Shown here piece after piece: positions 28,212 to 35,539 of a stretch of DNA of 64,000 bases. Source of the DNA: an uncultured Alteromonadaceae bacterium (GTDB lineage Bacteria > Pseudomonadota > Gammaproteobacteria > Pseudomonadales > Halieaceae); the NCBI GenBank assembly GCA_913064725.1, contig CAJYAI010000003.1, forward strand, positions 1 to 64,000. The letters are read 5' to 3'. Within the stretch, counting starts at the first letter, position 1. Each line of letters starts with the position of its first letter. The notes under the pieces are model-generated. The model saw nothing but the letters and a program-made list of their open reading frames with translations, was not told where the DNA came from and ran no database searches. Position numbers and translations under genes: made by a program.

Positions 28212-29303
28212 ATGCCGAGGCGCAAGCGACAGGCCACCACCTTCAACCTGAGCTTTTTGGACATTATGTCCTGCGGGTTCGGTGCGGTTGTCCTTGTATT
28301 TTTGATCATCGATCACTCCATCGAAATACAGATTCAATCGGTCAATGCCGAGGTGTTATCCGAGGTCGACCTGCTTGAGGAAGACATTCGCGAAGGCGAA
28401 GAAGGTCTTGTCAGACTGCGCAACGCCATCTCAAGTCGCGATCTGGATATCGTAGAAGCACAGGGCCGCGCCAGAGTGGTGACTGATGAGCTTGACCGGC
28501 TTGAGGCTCTTATTGCCTCGCTGGAAGAGTCAGAGGTCAGCGAGACCACCGATGTAGACGCGCTAAAAGCTGAAATTAACTCACTCGAGGAGCGCATCCA
28601 GCAACTACGGGAAGCGGCTGAAGCAGACGGCGGTCGCAGCGCGCGCGAGTTTCAGGGCGAGGGTAATCGTCAGTATCTGACTGGATTGAAGCTAGGTGGT
28701 AACCGCATCGCGATCATGCTCGATGTCTCGGCGAGTATGCTTGCGCCCGAAGTGGTCAATGTCATCAGACTCCGAAATCAGTCGGAGGCAAAACAGCGCT
28801 CGGCACGCAAATGGGTGCAAGCACTCGGTACCGTAGACTGGCTAACCGCACAACTGCCTACCGGATCTCGCTACCAGATCATTTTATTTAATACCGAGGC
28901 GCGATTTGCTTTACCGGATACTCAAGGTCGCTGGATGGAAGTGGCAAATAGCAATGAGCTCGAGCGGGGCACCACAGCTGTCCGAGAGATCTTACCCAGC
29001 GGTGGAACGTCGCTCTACAACGCCTTTACCTTTTTGAATCAATTGGAAAGCCAGCCTGATAATATTTTTTTGATTACCGATGGGTTACCTACTCAAGGTA
29101 AAGACGCGCCTCGCAGTAATACCATCTCCGGTCCGGCGCGACTCAAACATTACCGCAAAGCGATCGATATGCTGCCATCCAATGTACCAATCAATGTGGT
29201 GTTGTCTCCTATGGAGGGTGACCCCATGGCAGCGGCAGAGTTTTGGAAGTTGGCGCAAAATACCGGTGGGAGCTTCATGGCTCCGGCAGAGGACTGGCCC
29301 TAA
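28212..29303 (+). CDS. vWA protein with TolR/ExbD-like membrane helix and coiled coil
   Basis: 363 aa. A basic N-terminus (MPRRKR) precedes a TM helix at about 12-33, FNLSFLDIMSCGFGAVVL. This aligns with the TolR/ExbD pattern NIxPFLDVxLVLLL, placing Asp17 where the proton-carrying Asp lies. Residues ~40-137 form a coiled coil (DLLEEDIREGEEGLVRLR). A periplasmic von Willebrand A domain follows with MIDAS DVSAS (171-175), GGTS (264-267) and ITDG (Asp290). It starts 3 bases after the preceding stop and ends in TAATG overlap with its paralog. Confidence 0.88.
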   Translation: MPRRKRQATTFNLSFLDIMSCGFGAVVLVFLIIDHSIEIQIQSVNAEVLSEVDLLEEDIREGEEGLVRLRNAISSRDLDIVEAQGRARVVTDELDRLEALIASLEESEVSETTDVDALKAEINSLEERIQQLREAAEADGGRSAREFQGEGNRQYLTGLKLGGNRIAIMLDVSASMLAPEVVNVIRLRNQSEAKQRSARKWVQALGTVDWLTAQLPTGSRYQIILFNTEARFALPDTQGRWMEVANSNELERGTTAVREILPSGGTSLYNAFTFLNQLESQPDNIFLITDGLPTQGKDAPRSNTISGPARLKHYRKAIDMLPSNVPINVVLSPMEGDPMAAAEFWKLAQNTGGSFMAPAEDWP

Positions 29304-30301
29304 TGCCAAGACGTCGACCTACACCTGAGATATCACTCTCCTTTCTCGACGTGATCTGTTGCGGCTTTGGCGCTGTGATATTACTGCTAATGATCACTAA
29401 AACAGTCGAGCCTCAGGTCCTCGAAGAGTCGACCGTGGTTGCCGAGGGACGCGTAGCAGAACTCACCGAGCAGCTATTCGATATTCGAGGCGAAACCACG
29501 ATTCTCAACCGAGACTTAGCGGCAAAACGCGAGCAACTGTCGGATTTCGACACTCAAATTGCCATCCTGCAAGGCTCGCTCGCAGCGTCAAAATCGCGTT
29601 TTGACTCACTGCAGACCACACGAAATTCGAACAGTATCGTGGCGGAACAACTCGCTATAGCGCGACAGGAACTCAGCGAGGAAGAGGAGCGCCTACTCGG
29701 GCGAGACGCTGAGAAGAAAAACCAATTGATCGGTGGGATACCGGTCGATAGCGAATACATCATCTTCATTATCGACACTTCAGGTTCGATGTTTTCTTAC
29801 GCTTGGCAGCGCATGCTCAACGAAATGGAGGCCACACTGAACATCTACCCCAATGTGAAAGGTATTCAGGTGATGAACGATATGGGGAACTATCTGTTCA
29901 GTCGCTATGCCGGGCAATGGATTCCCGATACACCGGCTAGGCGTCAGCTCATTTTGCGTAATCTTGCTAACTGGAATGCGTTTTCTAATTCATCACCCGT
30001 CGAAGGGATTACGCAAGCAGTCAGATCGTTCTACGACAATGACAAAAAGATATCCATCTATGTTTTTGGCGATGAATTCACAGGTAGATCGATTGAAGAG
30101 GTCGTCCTTACGGTCGATAGATTGAACGCTGAGGCGGGCACAGGTGAGCGTCGGGTGCGCATCCATGCGGTCGGGTTCCCCGTACAGTTTATTAGGCCGC
30201 CCCAACTGCAGGACACGGGCATTCGTTTTGCTACACTCATGAGAGAACTCACACATCGAAATGGTGGAACGTTTGTTGGGCTCAATGACTTTAGGCCTTA
30301 G
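29303..30301 (+). CDS. second vWA protein with TolR/ExbD-like membrane helix
   Basis: 332 aa paralog of the preceding gene. MPRRR is followed by a TM helix ISLSFLDVICCGFGAVILLL with Asp16 at the same place, then a coiled coil at about 45-140 and a vWA domain with MIDAS DTSGS (158-162). The rest of the vWA domain diverges (YVFGDEFTGRS in place of ITDG), so metal binding or ligand may differ. ATG 29303 overlaps the previous stop (TAATG), which excludes the longer frame from 29243. Two unequal copies suggest a heteromeric pair, like the asymmetric TolR/ExbD dimer in its pentameric partner. Confidence 0.87.
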   Translation: MPRRRPTPEISLSFLDVICCGFGAVILLLMITKTVEPQVLEESTVVAEGRVAELTEQLFDIRGETTILNRDLAAKREQLSDFDTQIAILQGSLAASKSRFDSLQTTRNSNSIVAEQLAIARQELSEEEERLLGRDAEKKNQLIGGIPVDSEYIIFIIDTSGSMFSYAWQRMLNEMEATLNIYPNVKGIQVMNDMGNYLFSRYAGQWIPDTPARRQLILRNLANWNAFSNSSPVEGITQAVRSFYDNDKKISIYVFGDEFTGRSIEEVVLTVDRLNAEAGTGERRVRIHAVGFPVQFIRPPQLQDTGIRFATLMRELTHRNGGTFVGLNDFRP

Positions 30302-30953
30302 TGCCAAGCGATTAGCTGCGTTATTTATTCTGCTCTTTGTGGTGGCATGCACCAGTAGAGAGGTGGTTGTTGAAGGCGCGTTCCCCACGCCACTGATAGA
30401 TCCCGTGCCAGTCTCGGTTGGTATTTTATTTACTCAAGAATTTCGCGAACATGAATTGATTGATGACGCGACAGGGCGTGGCGAAGTCAGTTGGCGCGTC
30501 AGTACGGGCAGCGCGCAGGTGGACTTTTGGTCTACCCTTTTCCCGGCCTTCTTTCAAAATGTGGTGTTCATCAACAGCTATGAGGACCTAGAAACCTATG
30601 ACGTCGATGCGGTGCTTATCCCAGAAGTCTCCGAGGTCCAATACGCTATCCCGCTCTATACTAGTGTGAAAGTCTACGAAATATGGATGCGCTATCAGCT
30701 GTCGCTAGTGGAACCCGAGCAAATAATGGATGCGGACAACAAAACGATTAACCTCGAAAACATGCAAGCCTTCGCTGAGTGGCCACTGACAGCCTACGGC
30801 AAGACACCCACGGCCTTTATGCAATCGGACGTCGATGCCGTTAACTTGGCGGCCGTGATGGCGCTACGAGACGCCGGCGCGAACTTCATTACCAGTTTTG
30901 CCCGCGTGCCTGGGGTAATGGACTGGATAGAAAATCCGGAGGTAGCCCAGTGA
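30285..30953 (+). CDS. lipoprotein of unknown function
   Basis: From ATG 30285 (222 aa) the protein has a lipoprotein signal (LAALFILLFVVAC, Cys 22, +2 Thr). The mature part has alternating strands and helices (VSVGILFTQEFREHEL; YDVDAVLIPEVSEVQY; VYEIWMRYQLSLVEPEQ), like small outer-membrane lipoproteins that bind a transport or assembly complex, but no family is recognised. An upstream in-frame ATG at 30261 would lengthen the signal peptide n-region. It overlaps the end of the second vWA gene by 17 bases and the next gene by GTGA, so it belongs to the same translational unit. Confidence 0.7.
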   Translation: MTLGLSAKRLAALFILLFVVACTSREVVVEGAFPTPLIDPVPVSVGILFTQEFREHELIDDATGRGEVSWRVSTGSAQVDFWSTLFPAFFQNVVFINSYEDLETYDVDAVLIPEVSEVQYAIPLYTSVKVYEIWMRYQLSLVEPEQIMDADNKTINLENMQAFAEWPLTAYGKTPTAFMQSDVDAVNLAAVMALRDAGANFITSFARVPGVMDWIENPEVAQ

Positions 30954-31609
30954 AAGTCTATCGCATGGTGTTTCTCATTGGTGCAGCCTCGCTTGGGGGT
31001 TGCGTTACAGCCAATGTTGATGAGATGACCTTTGATGCTCCTGTTGCGGGGATGGTCGACGGAAGTATTGTCATACTGGGACGTCGCCATGCACCGGACT
31101 ATGACACTGAGCCAGACTTTATTGACTGCATCGGTGATCAAATTCGTCGCGGTGACGAGCGCATCACAGTCATCCCCGAACCGCAATTTGTTGATAGCCT
31201 CTACCCGTGGTTTGAACCTCGAACCGCACCACTGAGCGTCGAAAATGTAGGGCGACTAATGATATTGCCGTCCGTCGCTAACAAGCTCAGTGAGCTCAAT
31301 CTTGACTACATGATTTGGATCGATGGCCGTACCCAAGATACAAACAGCAGTGGCTCCATGACCTGCGGTGTCGGACCAACGGGTGCCGGGTGTTTTGGCT
31401 TTGGAACGTGGGGAACAGAATCGGAGTATGAAGCGACCATCTGGAACTTCAATGATGGCGCCGAGGTAGGCAAAATGAGCGCCTTAACCAGTGGACAGAG
31501 CTATATGCCAGCGGTCGTCGTACCCATTCCCATCATCGCTCCAGTACAAGATACAGCTTGTGAGAGCTTGGGTACGCAGCTACTGCAGTATCTGTCTGCT
31601 GAGTCCTGA
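30950..31609 (+). CDS. lipoprotein of unknown function
   Basis: 219 aa starting at GTG 30950 (GTGA overlap). Lipoprotein signal VFLIGAASLGGC, Cys 18, +2 Val. The mature region begins acidic and contains VILGRRHAPDYD, CIGDQIRRGDERITVIPE, a Gly/Cys-rich stretch (MTCGVGPTGAGCFGFG) and a C-terminal LGTQLLQYLSAES. The pattern GDERITVIPEPQF, LDYMIWIDG and ATIWNFNDG suggests a compact beta domain, not identified. Probably outer-membrane anchored, facing the periplasm. Confidence 0.7.
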   Translation: MKVYRMVFLIGAASLGGCVTANVDEMTFDAPVAGMVDGSIVILGRRHAPDYDTEPDFIDCIGDQIRRGDERITVIPEPQFVDSLYPWFEPRTAPLSVENVGRLMILPSVANKLSELNLDYMIWIDGRTQDTNSSGSMTCGVGPTGAGCFGFGTWGTESEYEATIWNFNDGAEVGKMSALTSGQSYMPAVVVPIPIIAPVQDTACESLGTQLLQYLSAES

Positions 31610-31612
31610 GCC

Positions 31613-33022
31613 ATGCAGCGGCTGATCTTGTCATTGTGTGTTACCGGGCTCCTCGTGGCCTGTGCCGGATCATCGACTGTCACTGTGGGTGGTCGACCTG
31701 TGAGCATGCCGAAAAAGGCTGCTGACGAGCACCAAAAACTGATTGAAAACGTGGGCATCTACGAAGATGCGGAACTGCAGGCCTACATAGATGAGATTGG
31801 AGCGCGTTTGGTCGCCAACTCCAGCATGCCCGATCAAGCGTTCACCTTCACTCTCTTAGACTCGCCTGATATCAACGCTTTCGCGCTTCCGGGCGGTCTC
31901 ATCTACATCAACCGAGGTCTCCTTGCCTATCTGGATAGCGAGGCCGAACTGGCGGGCGTTATCGCCCATGAGATCGGTCATATTACTGAGCGCCACCACT
32001 CGCGCCGACGGACACAAAGCATTACCAACCGCGTCGCGGCAGTGTCTGCTTATATAGTGACGGGCTCTGGCGATCTTTATGACGCCGCCAGCATGTATGG
32101 TGCGGAGCTGATCTCTGGCTTTGGCCGTGATATGGAGCTTGAAGCCGACGCAGCTGGCGCAGAATTCATGCATAACAGCGGCTATGACGCCGACGCGCTG
32201 CTCTCGGTCATAGGTGTTCTCAAAGACCAAGAGCGCTATCGCAAAGCCGCCGCAAGGGCGTCTGGCAAACCCTCCGGCACCTATCACGGTTTGTATGCCA
32301 GCCATCCTCGTAATGATCTCAGGCTGCAAACCGTTATAAAAACAGCGAATAATCTCGATCTCGACACCATGGCGGAGAATCCTGAGACACCTGGGCGCTT
32401 CAGAACTGAGGTAGAAGGCATGGTCGTGGGCGCCAGTGCAGAGGCGCAGAGTGATCCCTTGCGCTACTACCACAATAAGCTCGATTTCACCTTCGAGCAC
32501 CCCGAGGGCTGGAAAGTCACCGCGAACACCCGAGAGATCGTTGCGCGCGCACCCGACTCGGACGCAGCGCTAACCATAAAGATTGCAAAAATTGATCCCG
32601 AGGCAGATCCCGCGACCGCACTACCGAGCCTTGCAACTGGCGAAATTAGCGCACAAGAAGAGACGGAAAACCAAGGACTGAAAGGTGCGACCGGACTTGC
32701 CAGTGCTGGCGGCATTCAAAAACGACTTGGCATTGTCGACTACCGCTTTCGCTACCTGTTCGAGGGCGAGGCAACCGAATTCGCGAGCGCAGACGACGCC
32801 TTTAAAACCATCATCACCTCATTTCGTCCGCTGTTTCCGAAAGAGAAAAAGCGCGGTGAAAGCCTGACACTCAGCTACGTTCAAGTACCGCGGGGTGCCA
32901 CCTTTGCGTCCCTCAGTAGCGGCATACGGATTCCCGATGCGGAAAATCAGCTGCGCCTCATTAACGGCTACTACCCGGGTGGTGAACCGCGTACCGGTGA
33001 CTGGATTAAAGTTCTGCGCTGA
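31613..33022 (+). CDS. M48 family metalloprotease lipoprotein (BepA/LoiP-like)
   Basis: 469 aa. Lipoprotein signal (LSLCVTGLLVAC, Cys 17). The M48 domain has INAFALPGGLIYINRGLL, the zinc motif HEIGH at about 119-123 and a third-ligand region MELEADAAGAEFM near 170, then GLYASHPRNDLR. Beyond about residue 290 a non-catalytic C-terminal region (FTFEHPEGWKVTANT; ATFASLSSGIRIPD) ends with DWIKVLR, as in periplasmic M48 proteases of marine gammaproteobacteria. BepA/LoiP relatives act in outer-membrane quality control. It is the last gene of the run, so it may process or police the envelope complex. Confidence 0.88.
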   Translation: MQRLILSLCVTGLLVACAGSSTVTVGGRPVSMPKKAADEHQKLIENVGIYEDAELQAYIDEIGARLVANSSMPDQAFTFTLLDSPDINAFALPGGLIYINRGLLAYLDSEAELAGVIAHEIGHITERHHSRRRTQSITNRVAAVSAYIVTGSGDLYDAASMYGAELISGFGRDMELEADAAGAEFMHNSGYDADALLSVIGVLKDQERYRKAAARASGKPSGTYHGLYASHPRNDLRLQTVIKTANNLDLDTMAENPETPGRFRTEVEGMVVGASAEAQSDPLRYYHNKLDFTFEHPEGWKVTANTREIVARAPDSDAALTIKIAKIDPEADPATALPSLATGEISAQEETENQGLKGATGLASAGGIQKRLGIVDYRFRYLFEGEATEFASADDAFKTIITSFRPLFPKEKKRGESLTLSYVQVPRGATFASLSSGIRIPDAENQLRLINGYYPGGEPRTGDWIKVLR

Positions 33023-33064
33023 GTAATTCTCAGCGAAGAAAAGATTCTCAACTCACCATTAATG

Positions 33065-33081
33065 CGTTTAATTATTAAACG
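33065..33081. repeat. AT-rich 17-bp palindrome between convergent genes
   Basis: CGTTTAAT-T-ATTAAACG: perfect 8-bp arms around one base, in the 165-base gap between the M48 gene and acetoacetyl-CoA synthetase, which converge. The one-base loop and low GC make it a poor RNA hairpin; a protein-binding site or a weak bidirectional terminator is possible. No other element is seen in the gap. Confidence 0.35.
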
Positions 33082-33187
33082 TCACATTGGGGGTAGACGC
33101 ACATTCGTGTTCAAAAGGCATGCCGCCGGGGGCATATCGACTGCAGGCGCAGCAAACGGACTTGAACAAGCCGCAGCCTTCACAACC

Positions 33188-35188
33188 TTAAACGTGAGAC
33201 AGCTGATCGACAATCTCGTGACGCTGGGCAGCAAAGAAGAGCAGACTTTCCGCATTCGCGAGTGCATCGCTATTGGTCACCACCTGTCCCTGAAGAGCAT
33301 TGAGCACTGCTTTCTCCGCCACTTTTCCACTCAAGGTTCTCGGAATATCGGGCGCTCTGATAATCAGTTTAGGAACATGCCGCGGTGTCGCTCCATCGCG
33401 TATCGCAGACCTCAGAGTTTCTGTTACTCCACTGGTCAGATCCACGTGTTCGGCCATCACAACGAATAAAATAATCTGAACATCGTCGTTAAATGGGAGG
33501 CCAACGACAACTGAATCCATGATTCCGGGCACGGTATCAACCTGACGATAAATTTCTGCGGTGCCAATTCTGACGCCCCCTGGATTGAGGACAGCGTCGG
33601 ATCGTCCAAGGATCCGGATACCGCCATGGGGATACTGAATGGAAAAATCTGACTGACACCAAACGCCGTCAAACTCCGAGAAGTACGCCTTGTAAAATCG
33701 CTCCCCCGAGTCGTCCCCCCAAAATCCCAGTGGCACAGTAGGAAATGGCAAACAGCAAACCAGCTCGCCTTGCTCGTCAAATACTTGCTGTCCTTCACTC
33801 GACCAAATCTGAACATCCATTCCGAGTCCAGGTGCTTGAATTTCACCCCTACGAACCGGCAAGCTCGGCACGCCACCGACGAAACAACTCAAAATATCCG
33901 TACCGCCAGAAATACTCGCGAGATGGATATCAGTTTTGAAGTGCGTGTATACGAAGTCATAGCTCTCATCAGTGAGAGGCGAACCTGTTGACAGTAACGT
34001 ATCCAAGGATGAGAGATCTCTACCTTGTTTGGGCGACAAGCCCTGCTTTTGTAGTGTTTGGAGATACTTGGCGCCAACACCAAATATTCGAATCGATTCG
34101 CGCTCAATAAGATCCAACAAAACATTGCCCTGATCGGCGAATGGCGACCCGTCATACAGAACGATCGTGGCACCGCTAGCAAGGCCCGAGACCAACCAAT
34201 TCCACATCATCCAACCACAGGTAGTAAAAAAGAAAAACCGGTCTCCCGCCTTGATATCTGTCTGCAGCTGATGCTCCTTGAGGTGCTGAAGCAATACACC
34301 CCCGGCGCGATGGATAATCGGCTTTGGGAGTCCAGTGGTACCGGAGGAGTAAGCGATGACGAGTGGATGATCGAACGAAAAATGGGAAAACCGTAGTTCG
34401 TAACCCCTATAAGCGTCTACTAATTCACCGATGCCATAGGTGGGCTTGGCGTATTGCACTGCAGCGACGTCAGTCAACACAGGCGTACATATGACACCCT
34501 CAAGGGAGGGTAATGCATCGACGACTTCGGCAACCAATGACGTCGAATCAATCTGCTTCCCATTGTATTGGTAGCCGTTTGCGGCGAATAACCAAACAGG
34601 TTCAATCTGAGAAAAACGATCAAGAATTCCGCCCGCCCCAAAGTCGGGAGAGCAAGAGGACCAAACAGCCCCAATCGAAGATACCGCGAGCATTGCAATC
34701 ACGGTTTCGGCTACATTTGGCATGATTGCAGCAATACGTTGACCGGGCTGAACGCCTTGCTCACGTAAAAAACTGGAAACGGCGGCTGTTTGCTCACGCA
34801 AGTCATCCCAAGACAGCTCAATGCGCTCTGACCCTTCTCGATGCGCGATTAATGCGACATCGGGCCCTTTGGTCTTTAGTAGGTTCTCGGCGTAGTTCAG
34901 TGTCGCGCCACTGAACCATTTTGCCGATACGAAGTCTTCACCGGCCACAAAAGCGCTCGTCGCGGGCTTGCCGAATGCCACGCCGCAAAATTCCGCCACA
35001 GCTTGCCAAAATGCATTGAGATCTTGGCAAGACCACGTGTGCAGCGCTTGATAACTCGGGTCTTTACCTAGGCAACTTACGACATCCTGATGTTGTTGGA
35101 ACGCAGAAAGGTTGCATCGGCTGATCCGATCCTTGCAGGGTGACCACACGGGGCGCGTTTCGCTTGTTAACAATGTATCTTTCTCCAA
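33188..35188 (-). CDS. acetoacetyl-CoA synthetase
   Basis: AMP-forming acyl-CoA ligase that activates acetoacetate, linking ketone bodies and polyhydroxybutyrate breakdown to CoA metabolism. It has 666 aa, close to the ~650 of AacS. ANL motifs: AYSSGTTGLPKPIIHRAGG (P-loop), the AacS-type FFFFTTCGWMMWNWLVSGL, a YDGSPF segment, and RTLSGKVAEKAV near the C-terminus with the adenylation lysine. The N-terminus matches family members (PVWSPCKDRI). It could also act on related short 3-oxo acids. The gene stands alone on the minus strand. Confidence 0.92.
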   Translation of the reverse strand: MEKDTLLTSETRPVWSPCKDRISRCNLSAFQQHQDVVSCLGKDPSYQALHTWSCQDLNAFWQAVAEFCGVAFGKPATSAFVAGEDFVSAKWFSGATLNYAENLLKTKGPDVALIAHREGSERIELSWDDLREQTAAVSSFLREQGVQPGQRIAAIMPNVAETVIAMLAVSSIGAVWSSCSPDFGAGGILDRFSQIEPVWLFAANGYQYNGKQIDSTSLVAEVVDALPSLEGVICTPVLTDVAAVQYAKPTYGIGELVDAYRGYELRFSHFSFDHPLVIAYSSGTTGLPKPIIHRAGGVLLQHLKEHQLQTDIKAGDRFFFFTTCGWMMWNWLVSGLASGATIVLYDGSPFADQGNVLLDLIERESIRIFGVGAKYLQTLQKQGLSPKQGRDLSSLDTLLSTGSPLTDESYDFVYTHFKTDIHLASISGGTDILSCFVGGVPSLPVRRGEIQAPGLGMDVQIWSSEGQQVFDEQGELVCCLPFPTVPLGFWGDDSGERFYKAYFSEFDGVWCQSDFSIQYPHGGIRILGRSDAVLNPGGVRIGTAEIYRQVDTVPGIMDSVVVGLPFNDDVQIILFVVMAEHVDLTSGVTETLRSAIRDGATPRHVPKLIIRAPDIPRTLSGKVAEKAVLNALQGQVVTNSDALANAESLLFFAAQRHEIVDQLSHV

Positions 35189-35212
35189 CGAATCTTCAAT
35201 GAGCCGGGCCGC

Positions 35213-35530
35213 ATGAACTCCGCGCGTCAGGTGCCCACTCTAGTCCATAACGGGCAAGTTCTCACTGAGAGTAATGACATCATTCAATATCTTGATGATT
35301 GTTTCGCGCTTCAGGGTCGCGGTCTTTTACCTACGAATGATGAAGATAAAGCGGTCATGCCTGAGTTGCTGGTCGTTACCGACAAACCCGCGCTTACTCA
35401 ATAACATCTTTCGAGCGCTGCCAGAGAAGGCGCTAGGCCCTCGTCTCTAGTCCATCATCTGTGTACTTTGAGTGCGCTCCTTGCCACACTCGACAACCAA
35501 GCCTATCGCTCGGATCTCCAACATTTTTAG
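35213..35530 (+). pseudogene. glutathione S-transferase remnant
   Basis: ATG 35213 opens 63 codons that match the middle of a GST N-terminal thioredoxin domain: RQVPTLVHNGQVLTES and DIIQYLDD, the glutathione-binding VPTL/ES motifs. The first ~45 residues of a normal GST are missing (the acetoacetyl-CoA synthetase gene lies there), and a stop occurs at about 35402. Another frame from about 35467 to the stop at 35528 reads LSALLATLDNQAYRSDLQHF, like part of a GST helical domain. I read this as a decayed, truncated gene. It fills most of the 351-base gap before the amidohydrolase. Confidence 0.65.
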
Positions 35531-35539
35531 GTTTAGAGA

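Noticed and set aside
28212-30301. MoxR/vWA (BatA-like) cluster
   Set aside because: No MoxR AAA ATPase or DUF58 gene is present, and the TM arrangement is N-terminal ExbD-like, not BatA-like.
33062-33469. Plus-strand frame after the M48 gene
   Set aside because: It overlaps the 3' end of acetoacetyl-CoA synthetase and has no coding features.
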